A DNA stretch of 64,000 nt from Gloeomargarita sp. SKYB120 (GTDB lineage Bacteria > Cyanobacteriota > Cyanobacteriia > Gloeomargaritales > Gloeomargaritaceae). Position numbers and translations under genes: made by a program. The stretch is from the NCBI GenBank assembly GCA_025062155.1, contig JANXAM010000001.1:120294-184293 (forward strand), given 5' to 3'. Of this stretch, positions 8,649 to 18,119 are shown one piece after another. The notes beneath the pieces were generated by a model. It made no database searches, was not told where the DNA came from, and saw nothing but the letters and a program-made list of their open reading frames with translations. How positions within the stretch are numbered: the stretch's first letter is position 1; every line of letters starts with the position of its first letter.

Positions 8649-9236
8649 ATGACGGACTCCCAACTGGTGCAGAGCTATCGCCGTTTGGGGTTGGCGGTGG
8701 GGGCGTCCCTGGCGGAGGTCAAAGCGGCCTACCGGCGTCTAGCGCGGCAATGCCACCCGGACCTACACCCCGACGACCAGCAAAGTCACGAACGATTTAT
8801 TGCCCTGCACCAGGCGTACCGCTATCTGCTGGACTATTTGACCCGGGAGACGAGTGCTGCGTCCCTCAGAAACTCCGTGCGCATCGAAGTCCAGCGCCCA
8901 CCCACACCCCCAACCAGTCCGCCGCTGACGCCCGAAGAGCAGGCCCTCAAACACAAGTTCCAGGTGCAGTGGCGAACACTACTGGAACAGGGACGGTTTC
9001 CGCGGGCGGTGGCCCTACTGGAGACCCTGCGACAACGGTTTCCCCAGGACCCAGACATCCGCACCTGGGAAGCCTATACCTATCAGCGCTGGGGTCGCGC
9101 TCTCATTGACCAGGGCCAGTGGGACAAAGCGCGGGGCTGCCTCAAAACAGCCTTGCGTCTCGACCCCCACAACGGTCTGCTCTGGCAAGAGGTAAACCGG
9201 GAATTTATCCGTCTGGAACAACGCATGAAGGTCTAA
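8649..9236 (+). CDS. J-domain protein with C-terminal TPR-like repeats
   Basis: The 195-aa product begins with a J domain (residues about 7-65) containing the essential HPD triad at 36-38, so it should stimulate an Hsp70 ATPase. A proline-rich linker (about 88-105) leads to a C-terminal helical region with TPR-like character (for example WGRALIDQGQWDKARGCLK). No zinc finger or substrate-binding C-terminal domain is present, so it is not a full DnaJ. Its position directly behind clpR-clpP3 suggests it delivers Hsp70 clients to, or is co-expressed with, the protease. Confidence 0.8.
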   Translation: MTDSQLVQSYRRLGLAVGASLAEVKAAYRRLARQCHPDLHPDDQQSHERFIALHQAYRYLLDYLTRETSAASLRNSVRIEVQRPPTPPTSPPLTPEEQALKHKFQVQWRTLLEQGRFPRAVALLETLRQRFPQDPDIRTWEAYTYQRWGRALIDQGQWDKARGCLKTALRLDPHNGLLWQEVNREFIRLEQRMKV

Positions 9237-9280
9237 TTTCCTTGGGGTTTACTGTTACGTTTTGCAAGGGGGTTTCGGCA

Positions 9281-9313
9281 AGGTTAACAAGAAATTACAA
9301 GAAGGTTAAAGAC
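9281..9313. promoter_or_regulatory. Three 11-bp direct repeats upstream of hpf (reverse-oriented Pho-box-like)
   Basis: AGGTTAACAAG, AAATTACAAGA and AGGTTAAAGAC follow each other without gaps. On the minus strand they read as TTAACCT-type units with 11-bp spacing, like a Pho box facing away from hpf. A -10-like TATAGC lies at 9350-9355, 35 bp upstream of the hpf ATG. Possible phosphate control of ribosome hibernation is inference. Confidence 0.4.
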
Positions 9314-9384
9314 CAGTAGGAGGTCAGAGGACGGGTGATAGCGTAGAAGTATAGCCGACACCAATTTCTGTGGGGTTTACGCCT

Positions 9385-9966
9385 ATGAAGATTGTGATTC
9401 ACGGCAAGAACATTGCCATTACTGACCCCATTCGTGCGTATGTGGAAAATAAGCTGCACAAAGCCTTGGACCCCTTCAACGGCTGGATTACGGAGGTGGA
9501 TGCCCACCTAGCAGTCGCCCGCAACCCCCGCATTCACGACACCCACATTGCGGAAGTAACGGTCTATGCCAAGGGCCATGTCCTGCGGGCCGAGGAACAA
9601 AGCGAAAATCTCTACGCCAGTATTGACCTGGTGGCGGATAAGTTAAACCGCAAGATGCGCAAGTTCAAGGAGAAAAGGCAGGCCAAGCTCCATCAAACAC
9701 CGGTGCCGGTTGCAACAGGGGAACTGGTGACCCCCACCACCGACCGGTTGCCCGAATTGCCCAAGGCGGTGGTGCGTCGCAAATACTTTGCCATGCCCCC
9801 CATGACGGTGGAGGAGGCCCTGGAGCAGTTGGAATTGGTGGACCACGACTTCTACGTGTTTCGCAACGCCGAGACGGGAGAAATCAACGTGGTTTACGAA
9901 CGCAATCACGGTGGCTACGGCTTGATCCAACCGCGCGGCAACGGGCAACCCAAACCGCATGCCTAG
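9385..9966 (+). CDS. hpf: Ribosome hibernation promotion factor, long form (HPF/LrtA)
   Basis: The 193-aa product has an N-terminal ribosome-binding domain (residues 1-100, beginning [20 protein letters not shown]), a linker, and a C-terminal dimerisation domain (about 128-185, with [19 protein letters not shown]). This is the long HPF that forms 100S ribosome dimers. In cyanobacteria it is called LrtA, the product of a light-repressed transcript. The ATG at 9385 gives the exact family N terminus; a GTG at 9370 is less likely. The 148-bp upstream region carries an 11-bp repeat array. Confidence 0.92.
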   Translation: MKIVIHGKNIAITDPIRAYVENKLHKALDPFNGWITEVDAHLAVARNPRIHDTHIAEVTVYAKGHVLRAEEQSENLYASIDLVADKLNRKMRKFKEKRQAKLHQTPVPVATGELVTPTTDRLPELPKAVVRRKYFAMPPMTVEEALEQLELVDHDFYVFRNAETGEINVVYERNHGGYGLIQPRGNGQPKPHA

Positions 9967-10017
9967 GGGCCCCCAGGGGGGTTACACTAGAAAGGCTTCT
10001 GTGTAGGAGAACCCCCC

Positions 10018-11355
10018 ATGATGGACGTCGCGCCCAACCAGCAAATGCTCCCCCTAACTGCCAGCGTCAACGCGCAGGGGCATCTGACCATTGGCGACTG
10101 CGACGTGGTGGAACTGGTGGCTTGCTGGGGGTCGCCCTTGTACATCCTGGATGAGGTGACTCTGCGCACCGCCTGTCGCCAGTACCGGGAGGCGTTCGCC
10201 CAGTACTATCCAGGGCCGAGTCGCGTGCTCTACGCCGCCAAAGCCTGGTGTTGCTTGGGAGTGCTGGCAATCGTCGTCAGCGAAGGTCTAGGGCTGGACG
10301 TGGTTTCTGGAGGGGAATTGACCACCGCCATCCGCTTGGGGGTTTCTCCAGAGCAGGTCTATTTCCACGGCAACAACAAATCGCAGGCGGAGCTGGCGTT
10401 GGCCTTGACCTACGGCTGCCGAGTGGTGGTGGACAACTGGCATGAACTGAAAACCCTAGCGGCGCTGGCCCACGAACGGGGGGTGCGCGTTCCCATCCTG
10501 CTCCGGCTGACGCCGGGGATTGAGTGCCATACCCACGCCTACATCCGCACGGGGCACCTGGACAGCAAGTTTGGGTTTGACCCGAGTCAATGGCCGGCGC
10601 TGGTGGACTGGCTGCTGGGCCAATCGTCCCTGGAGTGCCGGGGCCTGCACGCCCACATCGGTTCCCAGATTTTTGCCCTGGACCCCCATCGCGACCTGAC
10701 GGAGGTGCTGGTGGATTACTACGCGCAGGGGTTACAGGCGGGCCTGCCGTTGCAAGAAGTCAATGTGGGTGGCGGGTTGGGTATTCGCTACGTGGAGACG
10801 GACCAGCCCCCCTCGATTCGTGCCTGGGTGCAGGTCGTCAGCGAGGGGATAGCCCAGCACTGCCAGCGGCGCGGCGTGCCGTTGCCTGTGCTGCTATGCG
10901 AACCGGGACGTTCCCTAGTTGGACCCGCCGGCGTCACCGCCTACACCCTCGGCGGGCGCAAGGAAATCCCCCAGGGACGCACCTACATCAGCGTGGATGG
11001 GGGGATGTCAGACAATCCCCGCCCGATTACGTATCAAGCCCGTTACCAGGCGCTGGTGGCCAATCGCTGCCTCGCGCCGATTGCGGAAACGGTAACGGTT
11101 GCGGGTAAGCACTGCGAATCGGGAGACCTGCTGATCCAGGACATCGCCTTGCCCTTGACTCAGCCGGGAGACGTGCTCGTGGTCTTGGCGACGGGGGCCT
11201 ACACCGCCAGCATGGCTTCGAACTACAATCGGATGCCTCGCCCTGCAGCGGTGGTGGTCCAGGACGGCGATGCGGCACTGATGGTTCAGCGGGAAACGTG
11301 GGACGACCTGTTGCGCCACGACTGCTTGCCCGCGCGGCTGGAGTTCACTGCCTAG
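10018..11355 (+). CDS. lysA: Diaminopimelate decarboxylase
   Basis: LysA decarboxylates meso-diaminopimelate to L-lysine, the last step of lysine synthesis, in the cytosol. The 445-aa sequence shows the PLP-binding lysine in VLYAAKAW (K75), the glycine-rich VNVGGGLGIRY phosphate loop and the LLCEPGRSLVGPAG motif. Near the end GAYTASMASNYN is typical of the fold-III decarboxylases. AGGAG lies 8 nt upstream of the ATG at 10018. The next gene starts 9 bp downstream, so the two may be cotranscribed. Confidence 0.95.
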   Translation: MMDVAPNQQMLPLTASVNAQGHLTIGDCDVVELVACWGSPLYILDEVTLRTACRQYREAFAQYYPGPSRVLYAAKAWCCLGVLAIVVSEGLGLDVVSGGELTTAIRLGVSPEQVYFHGNNKSQAELALALTYGCRVVVDNWHELKTLAALAHERGVRVPILLRLTPGIECHTHAYIRTGHLDSKFGFDPSQWPALVDWLLGQSSLECRGLHAHIGSQIFALDPHRDLTEVLVDYYAQGLQAGLPLQEVNVGGGLGIRYVETDQPPSIRAWVQVVSEGIAQHCQRRGVPLPVLLCEPGRSLVGPAGVTAYTLGGRKEIPQGRTYISVDGGMSDNPRPITYQARYQALVANRCLAPIAETVTVAGKHCESGDLLIQDIALPLTQPGDVLVVLATGAYTASMASNYNRMPRPAAVVVQDGDAALMVQRETWDDLLRHDCLPARLEFTA

Positions 11356-11364
11356 GACGTTCCT

Positions 11365-12024
11365 ATGCGGCGGTGGTTAAGCGTGGGGGGCCTGGCCGCG
11401 TTCCTGGCGCTGGGGAGTCTCATGCCCCGCCGCTGGCCCGTTGCCCAGGAAACCCCTTGCCCTATCGCCGTTTACCTGGTGGGGGACCTGCTCCACAGCG
11501 ACCTGATCCTGCCCCGCCAGAACCCCTACTTTGACTGGGGCCAGGTGTTGCCGTTGTCTACCATCACGCCCCGTGAACCCGCCTATCTCAGCTTCGGCTT
11601 TGGCGAGCAGCGGTTCTACATGGACGCGCCCGCTCCGCTGTGGCAACGCTGGCCGGACGGGGTACGGGCACTGTTTTGGGCCAACGCGGGCATTATTTAC
11701 GTTAACCCTGTGTCTCGCATTCCCCAGCACGCCCAGTGCCTGGGTCTCCAACCCGCCCAGTACCGGCAATTGGTGGCATACATTCAGCAGTCTTTTCGCC
11801 GCGACGCCCAGGGGCGCGTGATCCCGCTGGGACGGGGCCATCATTGGACTGGTCAATTTTTCCAGGCCCAGGCGACCTACTCCCTGCTGTTTACCTGCAA
11901 CCACTGGACGGCGGACGCCCTCGACCAAGTGGGGGTGCCCATGCCCTGGTTGCCCCTGTTGACTGCCAGTGTGCGCTGGCACAGCCGGAACGCCTGTCCC
12001 TGTCCTCAGGCCGCCAGTTCCTGA
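11365..12024 (+). CDS. DUF2459 (TIGR02117-like) protein, exported
   Basis: The 219-aa protein begins with a hydrophobic signal or anchor (MRRWLSVGGLAAFLALGSL). The body shows the DUF2459 hallmarks LLHSDLILP, LSFGFGEQRFYMDAP, an LTLQPAQYRQLVAYI-like segment and FTCNHWTADAL. The conserved cysteine and histidine residues (TCNHW) suggest a papain-like fold, but the function of the family is not known. It follows lysA closely. Its last 19 bp overlap the convergent pntA1 gene. Confidence 0.78.
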   Translation: MRRWLSVGGLAAFLALGSLMPRRWPVAQETPCPIAVYLVGDLLHSDLILPRQNPYFDWGQVLPLSTITPREPAYLSFGFGEQRFYMDAPAPLWQRWPDGVRALFWANAGIIYVNPVSRIPQHAQCLGLQPAQYRQLVAYIQQSFRRDAQGRVIPLGRGHHWTGQFFQAQATYSLLFTCNHWTADALDQVGVPMPWLPLLTASVRWHSRNACPCPQAASS

Positions 12025-13148
12025 GGGAGCAGGTCTTTTACCCGTTGCGAGCGGATGTCCCCAGCGTGGGTGATGCAGGCTGACCCAATAATCTCATCGT
12101 CGAAGTCCAGGCGCAGCTGTCCATCTGGAAGGATCAGGTTGAGCAGACTCAACAGGTTTTTACTGTACATCTGGCTGGCATGAACCGGCATCGAGGCGGG
12201 AAGATTTAGCGGCCCAAGAATGGTCACCCCGTGTTTGACGACCAGCTGGCCAGGTTCTGTCAAGGCGCAATTGCCCCCCTGAGGCGCTGCCACGTCCACA
12301 ATCACGCTGCCAGGTTGCATCTGGGCCACCATCGCCTCCGTCACCAGCAGAGGCGCCCGTTTCCCGGGCACTTGCGCCGTGGTAATCACTACATCCGCCC
12401 GCGCCACCGCATCGCGAATGAGCTGGCGGGACTTTTCCTGGCCAGTTTCCGACAATTCACGGGCATAGCCGCCGCCTGCCTCAACCGCTTCCTCCAGGGT
12501 CACCTCGACAAACTTGGCGCCTAGACTTTGCACCTCCTCCTTCACCTGGGGACGGATGTCAAATGCCTCCACGACCGCTCCCAAGCGCCGCGCCGTAGCA
12601 ATGGCCTGTAAACCTGCGACCCCCGCCCCGACCACAAACACCTTGGCTGGGGGAATCGTCCCCGCCGCCGTTGTCAGCATGGGGAAGAACTTGGGCAAGT
12701 GGGCCGCTGCAAGGACCACCGCCTTGTACCCCGCCAGGGACGCCTGGGACGACAGGGCATCCATGCTTTGGGCGCGGGAGATGCGGGGCATCATCTCCAG
12801 GCTGAAGGTCGTCACCCCCTGCCGGGCCAAGCCTTTGACCAGCAAGGGCCGCCCCAACGGGTCCACAAACCCGATCAGTACTGCACCAGGGCGCATCCAG
12901 CACACCTCCGTTTCCTGAGGTGGGGCTACCTTGAGAACCAGGTCGGCCTCAGCCAACAGGGCTTGCGGGTCCGCGACCACCTCGGCACCGGCGGCTACAT
13001 AAGCTGCATCGGGAAAGTGGGCCGCCACCCCAGCTCCCTGCTCAACCGCGACGGTGAAACCGCGTTGCACCAAACGCCCAACCACGTCCGGCACCAGGGC
13101 CACCCGTGTCTCACCTGCTTCCCGTTCCTTTAGGACCGCCACCCGCAT
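12006..13148 (-). CDS. pntA: NAD(P) transhydrogenase subunit alpha part 1 (PntA1)
   Basis: The 380-aa product starts MRVAVLKEREAGETRVALVP and has a nucleotide-binding core (VVGAGVAGLQAIATARRLGA) plus PPAKVF and PVHASQMYSKNL, all typical of the NAD(H)-binding domain I of proton-translocating transhydrogenase. Alanine dehydrogenase is related but lacks this C-terminal stretch. The membrane parts (pntA2, pntB) are not in the window: the neighbouring genes are convergent DUF2459 and divergent dnaE. The enzyme couples hydride transfer between NADH and NADP+ to the proton gradient in the thylakoid or plasma membrane. Confidence 0.9.
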   Translation of the reverse strand: MRVAVLKEREAGETRVALVPDVVGRLVQRGFTVAVEQGAGVAAHFPDAAYVAAGAEVVADPQALLAEADLVLKVAPPQETEVCWMRPGAVLIGFVDPLGRPLLVKGLARQGVTTFSLEMMPRISRAQSMDALSSQASLAGYKAVVLAAAHLPKFFPMLTTAAGTIPPAKVFVVGAGVAGLQAIATARRLGAVVEAFDIRPQVKEEVQSLGAKFVEVTLEEAVEAGGGYARELSETGQEKSRQLIRDAVARADVVITTAQVPGKRAPLLVTEAMVAQMQPGSVIVDVAAPQGGNCALTEPGQLVVKHGVTILGPLNLPASMPVHASQMYSKNLLSLLNLILPDGQLRLDFDDEIIGSACITHAGDIRSQRVKDLLPQELAA

Positions 13149-13294
13149 CGTTTGACCTCAACTGACCCCATTGGCTGCTTCAGTGTGGCATATCCCCGTC
13201 TTTTCCCAGCAAAACTCCAGAAAATTTTTGGGATCGCTCACCATCTGTCTCCGTGTTTTACAATGCCATCTTGTACTATTTTGCGCCGGTTTCC

Positions 13295-15877
13295 ATGTCC
13301 TTTGTTCCTCTGCACGTCCATACAGAGTACAGCCTGCTCGATGGGGCGAGTCAAATTCCCCAATTGGTGGAACAGGCCGTTGCCTTGAACATGCCCGCCA
13401 TTGCCATCACCGACCATGGCGTGATGTACGGTGCGATTGAACTGATCAAGCAATGCCGCGAGCGGGGCATCAAACCCATCGTTGGTAACGAAATGTACGT
13501 GATCAACGGCGACATCACCAAGCCGCAGCCCGGCCCCCGCTATCACCAGGTGGTGCTGGCCAAAAACACCCAAGGGTACAAAAATTTGGTCAAACTCACT
13601 ACGATTTCCCACCTGCAGGGTGTGCAAGGCAAAGGTATTTTTTCGCGCCCCTGCATCAACAAAGAACTGCTGGCGACCTATCGGGAGGGGCTGATTGTCA
13701 CCAGCGCTTGTTTGGGAGGCGAAATTCCCCAAAAAATTCTCCAGGGCCAATTGCAGGAGGCCCGCCAAATTGCCGCCTGGTATCAAAAGACCTTTGGAGA
13801 CGATTTCTATCTGGAACTGCAGGACCACGGCTATCCCGAAGACCGCATCGTCAATGTCGAATTGGTCCGCATTGCCCACGAGCTAGGGATTAAATACATC
13901 GCCACCAACGACTCCCACTACATTTCCTGCTTTGATGTCGAGGCCCACGATGCCCTGCTATGCATCCAAACCGGCAAGCTCATTACCGACACCAAGCGCC
14001 TGCGCTATAGCGGCACCGAATACCTGAAATCCGCCCAGGAAATGGCGCAACTGTTTCGGGACCACCTAGAGGAGACGGTGATTCAAACGGCTCTCAAAAC
14101 CACGCTGGAGGTGGCCCAGAAAATCGAACCTTACCACATCCTGGGGGAACCCCGCCTGCCGGAGTACAACGTGCCGGTGGGGCACACCGTGGACACCTAT
14201 TTGGAGCACCTAGCCTGGCAAGGTTTGGCGGAGCGGTTGGGGGTGAAAAGAGACCAGATTCCCGCCACCTACAAAGACCGCCTGGCCTATGAGTTGAAAG
14301 TGATCCAACAGCGGGGATTTTCCGGCTATTTTTTGGTGGTGTGGGATTACATTAAATACGCGCGGGACCACGGGATTCCGGTAGGACCAGGACGCGGTTC
14401 TGCCGCCGGTTCCCTAGTGGCCTACGCTCTGAAAATCACCAACATTGACCCTGTGCATCACGGCCTGTTGTTTGAGCGCTTTTTGAACCCCGAGCGCAAG
14501 TCCATGCCCGACATTGACACCGACTTTTGCATGGACAACCGCGACCGTTTGATTGAGTACGTGACCCAGCGTTATGGGAGCGACCGGGTTGCCCAAATTA
14601 TCACCTTCAACCGCATGACCTCTAAAGCGGTGTTGAAGGATGTGGCGCGCGTGCTGGAGGGCATCAGCCACCGGGAAGCCGACCAGATGGCCAAGCACAT
14701 TCCCGTGTTCCGGGGCAAACCCGCCCGCCTGCAGGACATGATTAGCGACGACACGCCGTCGCCCGAATTCAAAGCCCGCTACGAACAGGAGGAAAAAGTC
14801 CGCCACTGGATTGACCTGGCGATGCGGATTGAGGGAGTCAACAAGACCTTCGGCGTTCACGCCGCTGGGGTTGTCATTTCCCCGCAACCTCTGGACGAAC
14901 TGGTGCCCCTGCAGCGCAACAACGACGGGGCGATTATCACCCAGTACGCCATGGAGGATATTGAGTCCCTGGGGTTGCTCAAGATGGACTTTTTGGGGCT
15001 GCGCAATTTGACCCTGATTCGCCAGGCGGTGGAACTGGTGGAAAAAAACCATCAGGTCCGCCTTGACCTGGACCACTTGCCCTTGGATGACCCTGAAACC
15101 TACGCCCTTTTAGAACGGGGCGAAGTGGAGGGCATTTTCCAACTGGAATCGGCGGGCATGCGGCAGATTGTCCGCGACCTGAAACCCTCCAGCATTGAAG
15201 ATATTTCCTCAATTTTGGCCCTGTACCGCCCTGGCCCCTTGGATGCCGGTCTTATCCCCAAATTTATTGACCGCAAACACGGGCGCGAGCGGATTGCCTA
15301 CGCCCACCCCCTGCTCGAACCCATCCTGAAGGAAACCTACGGGCTCATCATCTACCAAGAACAAATCATGAAAATTGCCCAGGACATGGCCGGTTATTCC
15401 CTGGGGCAAGCGGATTTGCTGCGGCGAGCCATGGGGAAAAAGAAACCCGAAGAAATGGAAAAACAACGGCAAGTCTTCCTAGAGGGCGCAGCCAAAAACG
15501 GCATCCCCAAAGAAATCGCCGTGGACCTGTTTGAACAAATGGTGTTGTTTGCGGAATATTGCCTCACCTACGAAACCGAAGTGCTGACCGTGGAATACGG
15601 TCCTTTACCCATCGGCCACATTGTGGAGCAGCGCTTGGCCTGCACCGTGTACAGCGTCAACGACCAGGGCGAACTCTACACCCAGCCCATCGCCCAGTGG
15701 CACGACCGGGGCGAACAGATAGTCTATGAATATGAACTCGACGACGGCACGGTTATCCGCGCCACCCCCGACCACGAGTTCATGACCACCGACGGCCAGA
15801 TGCGACCCATAGATGACATCTTTACCCAAGGACTAGAGTTGCTGTCAGTGCCAGTTGTCTCCCTGGCGCGAGTTTAG
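13295..15877 (+). CDS. dnaE: DNA polymerase III alpha subunit, N-terminal half fused to split-intein N fragment (DnaE-N)
   Basis: The 860-aa product contains the PHP domain ([13 protein letters not shown] at the start) and the polymerase active site MPDIDTDF (Asp406, Asp408). The extein stops at residue 755 (...LFAEY). Residues 756-860 are the N half of the cyanobacterial split DnaE intein: catalytic Cys756 in [14 protein letters not shown], and block [12 protein letters not shown]. After trans-splicing with the product of dnaE-C, encoded elsewhere, the full replicative polymerase is formed. The ATG at 13295 gives the family start MSFVPLHVH; the frame is open to 13253. The stop is the natural end of the intein half, not a truncation. 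Confidence 0.97.
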   Translation: MSFVPLHVHTEYSLLDGASQIPQLVEQAVALNMPAIAITDHGVMYGAIELIKQCRERGIKPIVGNEMYVINGDITKPQPGPRYHQVVLAKNTQGYKNLVKLTTISHLQGVQGKGIFSRPCINKELLATYREGLIVTSACLGGEIPQKILQGQLQEARQIAAWYQKTFGDDFYLELQDHGYPEDRIVNVELVRIAHELGIKYIATNDSHYISCFDVEAHDALLCIQTGKLITDTKRLRYSGTEYLKSAQEMAQLFRDHLEETVIQTALKTTLEVAQKIEPYHILGEPRLPEYNVPVGHTVDTYLEHLAWQGLAERLGVKRDQIPATYKDRLAYELKVIQQRGFSGYFLVVWDYIKYARDHGIPVGPGRGSAAGSLVAYALKITNIDPVHHGLLFERFLNPERKSMPDIDTDFCMDNRDRLIEYVTQRYGSDRVAQIITFNRMTSKAVLKDVARVLEGISHREADQMAKHIPVFRGKPARLQDMISDDTPSPEFKARYEQEEKVRHWIDLAMRIEGVNKTFGVHAAGVVISPQPLDELVPLQRNNDGAIITQYAMEDIESLGLLKMDFLGLRNLTLIRQAVELVEKNHQVRLDLDHLPLDDPETYALLERGEVEGIFQLESAGMRQIVRDLKPSSIEDISSILALYRPGPLDAGLIPKFIDRKHGRERIAYAHPLLEPILKETYGLIIYQEQIMKIAQDMAGYSLGQADLLRRAMGKKKPEEMEKQRQVFLEGAAKNGIPKEIAVDLFEQMVLFAEYCLTYETEVLTVEYGPLPIGHIVEQRLACTVYSVNDQGELYTQPIAQWHDRGEQIVYEYELDDGTVIRATPDHEFMTTDGQMRPIDDIFTQGLELLSVPVVSLARV

Positions 15878-15930
15878 CTTTTTGCAACTTTTATGCAACA
15901 CTTGAGCCGGTAAAGCCCGCCTCCGAAGAT

Positions 15931-15959
15931 AAAAAGAGCCAGAGCAGACCGCCCTGGCT
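15931..15959 (-). terminator. Intrinsic-terminator-like hairpin oriented on the minus strand
   Basis: AGCCAG (15937-15942) pairs with CTGGCT (15954-15959), extended inward by GC/GC past a 1-nt internal loop. On the minus strand the stem is followed by CTTTTTA. Both neighbouring genes are on the plus strand, so it could only stop antisense transcription; on the plus strand there is no T tract. Confidence 0.45.
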
Positions 15960-16081
15960 GACCTGTGTATCCATCTGAGAGAGGAGAACTCGAGAATTAA
16001 CATAGCACTTGTTGAAAATCTTTGTCAAGAAGCGAGTCACGGGAACCCGGCGTGGAGCAATTGCATCGGGAGAGGATGGAC

Positions 16082-16087
16082 TACAAT
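16082..16087 (+). promoter_or_regulatory. Candidate -10 box TACAAT for the secreted-protein/argF unit
   Basis: TACAAT lies 20 bp upstream of the ATG at 16108, with a weak -35 (TTGCAT, 16061-16066; 15-bp spacer). The 230-bp gap after dnaE-N is the likely control region of the following gene pair. Confidence 0.3.
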
Positions 16088-16107
16088 CAAGCCACAGGAG
16101 CCAGACG

Positions 16108-17181
16108 ATGAAGCGGATGCGGCGGGTTATTGTGACTGGGTTAGTGAGTTTAGGGTTGATGGGTGGAATCCTAGCGCCAGCAGTTTTTGTGCCGGCAGTT
16201 GTCGCGCAGCAAGTGACCGACCCCAATCCTGAGCCGGACAGTCGGCAGGTGCCCCCCGATACATCCATTTCCGGTGTGTTTAGCGGCGGGCCAGTGAATC
16301 CCAATTCGGTGCGGATTTTTGTGAATGACCGGGACGTGACCGCCCAAAGTACCATTACGCGCATGTTTTTCAGTTACCGGCCTCCCAGCCCTCTACCGCC
16401 GGGGCGCAACACGGTGCGGGTAACCTACGCAGGCATGGATGGGATACCGCGTACCGTGCAATGGTCGTTCCGGGTGCAACAACCCCAGGCGCAGGTACAA
16501 ATCCGGGCAGTCAGTCACAATGCCGATAGCCAACCCTTGGGGCCGGGGAGTACATTTTTAGCCACGATTAACGGCACGCCCCGTTCCCAGGCAACCATCT
16601 GGTTGATCCGCGAAGGACGGGCGCCGGAAGCCTTGAGCACTCAGGAAGTGTCGCCAGGGGTGTACGTGGCTACGAAAACCGTGCAGCCCGGGGATGTGTT
16701 TGGCAATGGCATAGTGGTGGCCCGGTTGCAGCGGGATGGGCAGGTGGTGTATGCGGCAGCCCCTCAGCCAGTCGAGTTTATCGCCACAGCGACGACAACG
16801 CCGCTGCCCCCGATTAACCCAGCGCCGTTGCCGGGACCGAGCAATCCATCTGTCATTCCTTTGCAACCGCGATTCATTAGTCACCAGGACGGCGATGAAA
16901 TTCGCACTCGCGGCTTCACGTTAGTCGGGCAAACCCGTCCCCAGGCGGTGGTGCAAATCCGGGTGACATCCCAGGTGCCCTTTCTTGGGGGGGTGATCAC
17001 CGTCGCGCCGCAGACCCTCGTGAATCAGGAGATTGTCGCCGATGCCAACGGGCGTTTTGAAGTGAGTGTTCCCTGGCGGGGGGTCATACCAGCAGGGGCC
17101 GAGTACCGGGTGCGGGCGGTAGCGCGTTCGGGTAATGAAACCAGTCTGCCAACCGAGCTAGTGCTGGTGCAAGCGCGATGA
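16108..17181 (+). CDS. Secreted Ig-like/beta-sandwich repeat protein, cyanobacterial, function unknown
   Basis: The product is about 357 aa from the ATG at 16108, which has CAGGAG about 8 nt upstream. A Sec signal peptide (residues 1-33, ending AVVAQQ) is clear. The mature part looks like two or three beta-sandwich modules: an Ig-like fold with VNPNSVRIFVNDRDVTAQS, a proline-rich spacer near PLPPINPAPLPGPSNP, and a final domain with FTLVGQTRPQAVVQIRV. I know no function; the domain type is common in adhesion or envelope proteins. Its last bases overlap argF (ATGA), so the two are translationally coupled. Confidence 0.65.
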   Translation: MKRMRRVIVTGLVSLGLMGGILAPAVFVPAVVAQQVTDPNPEPDSRQVPPDTSISGVFSGGPVNPNSVRIFVNDRDVTAQSTITRMFFSYRPPSPLPPGRNTVRVTYAGMDGIPRTVQWSFRVQQPQAQVQIRAVSHNADSQPLGPGSTFLATINGTPRSQATIWLIREGRAPEALSTQEVSPGVYVATKTVQPGDVFGNGIVVARLQRDGQVVYAAAPQPVEFIATATTTPLPPINPAPLPGPSNPSVIPLQPRFISHQDGDEIRTRGFTLVGQTRPQAVVQIRVTSQVPFLGGVITVAPQTLVNQEIVADANGRFEVSVPWRGVIPAGAEYRVRAVARSGNETSLPTELVLVQAR

Positions 17182-18101
17182 ATACCCTGGCGGGCCGCGA
17201 CATCTTGAGCATGGCGGATTTTTCAGCGGCGGAGATCCACAGCCTGCTGGAGCTAGCGCGTCTATGTAAGCAGGGGCACGCAGTTGGCAATGCCCAGGGA
17301 CGAGTGTTGGGGTTGCTGTTTACCAAAGCCTCGACCCGCACCCGCGTCAGTTTTACGGTGGCCATGATGCGCTTGGGGGGCCAGGTGATTGACCTGAATC
17401 CGGGCGCAATCCAGATGGGACGCGGCGAGCCGATTGCTGATACGGCGCGGGTGTTAGACCGGTATCTGGACGTGCTGGCGATTCGCACCTTTGCCCAGGC
17501 GGACGTGGTGGCGTTTGCGGAATGGGCAACCATGCCGGTGATCAACGCCCTGACCGACTTGGAACACCCCTGTCAGGTGCTGGCGGACTTGTTGACCATC
17601 CAGGAGTGTTTCGGCGCCTTGGCGGGGCTCAAGATGGCCTACCTAGGAGATGGCAATAATGTTTGCCACTCGCTGCTGCTGGGTTGCGCCTTGATGGGAA
17701 TTCATCTGACGGTGGCTACTCCTCCAGAGCACGGGCCGGATCGAGCCATTTGGCAACAGGCCCAGCAGTTGGCTGGCGATGGTACACGGCTGGTGCATAC
17801 CCACGACCCGGAGGCGGCGGTGCGACAAGCGCAAGTGATTTATACCGACGTGTGGGCCAGCATGGGGCAGGAGGCGGAAAACGCCGTGCGGCTTCCCCGG
17901 TTTTTACCCTACCAGGTCAACGAGCGCCTGTTGGCCCTGGCCGATCCGAACGCCATCGTTCTACACTGCTTACCGGCCCATCGCGGTGAAGAAATTACCG
18001 AAGCTGTGCTGGAGGGAACCCAGTCGCGGGTGTGGGACCAGGCGGAAAACCGGTTACACGCTCAACAAGCCCTGTTGGCCCAGGTTTTGGGATTGGTGTA
18101 G
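17178..18101 (+). CDS. argF: Ornithine carbamoyltransferase
   Basis: ArgF transfers the carbamoyl group to ornithine, giving citrulline in arginine synthesis (cytosol). The 307-aa sequence has the carbamoyl-phosphate motif STRTR (residues 52-56), HPCQVLADL for substrate binding and the ornithine loop HCLPAHRGEE (from His263). Length and motifs are standard. The start codon overlaps the stop of the secreted-protein gene by 4 bp. A Pho-box-like array and the porin cluster follow its stop. Confidence 0.96.
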   Translation: MNTLAGRDILSMADFSAAEIHSLLELARLCKQGHAVGNAQGRVLGLLFTKASTRTRVSFTVAMMRLGGQVIDLNPGAIQMGRGEPIADTARVLDRYLDVLAIRTFAQADVVAFAEWATMPVINALTDLEHPCQVLADLLTIQECFGALAGLKMAYLGDGNNVCHSLLLGCALMGIHLTVATPPEHGPDRAIWQQAQQLAGDGTRLVHTHDPEAAVRQAQVIYTDVWASMGQEAENAVRLPRFLPYQVNERLLALADPNAIVLHCLPAHRGEEITEAVLEGTQSRVWDQAENRLHAQQALLAQVLGLV

Positions 18102-18119
18102 CAGGAGACCAACAGCCGG

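Noticed and set aside
14414..15076. A 220-codon open frame on the minus strand inside dnaE
   Set aside because: It is a shadow of the dnaE coding sequence (GC-rich third positions); the product resembles no family and dnaE is unambiguous.
15878..16008. Truncation of dnaE read as a frameshift or pseudogene
   Set aside because: The stop follows a complete split-intein N fragment, which is the normal cyanobacterial arrangement.
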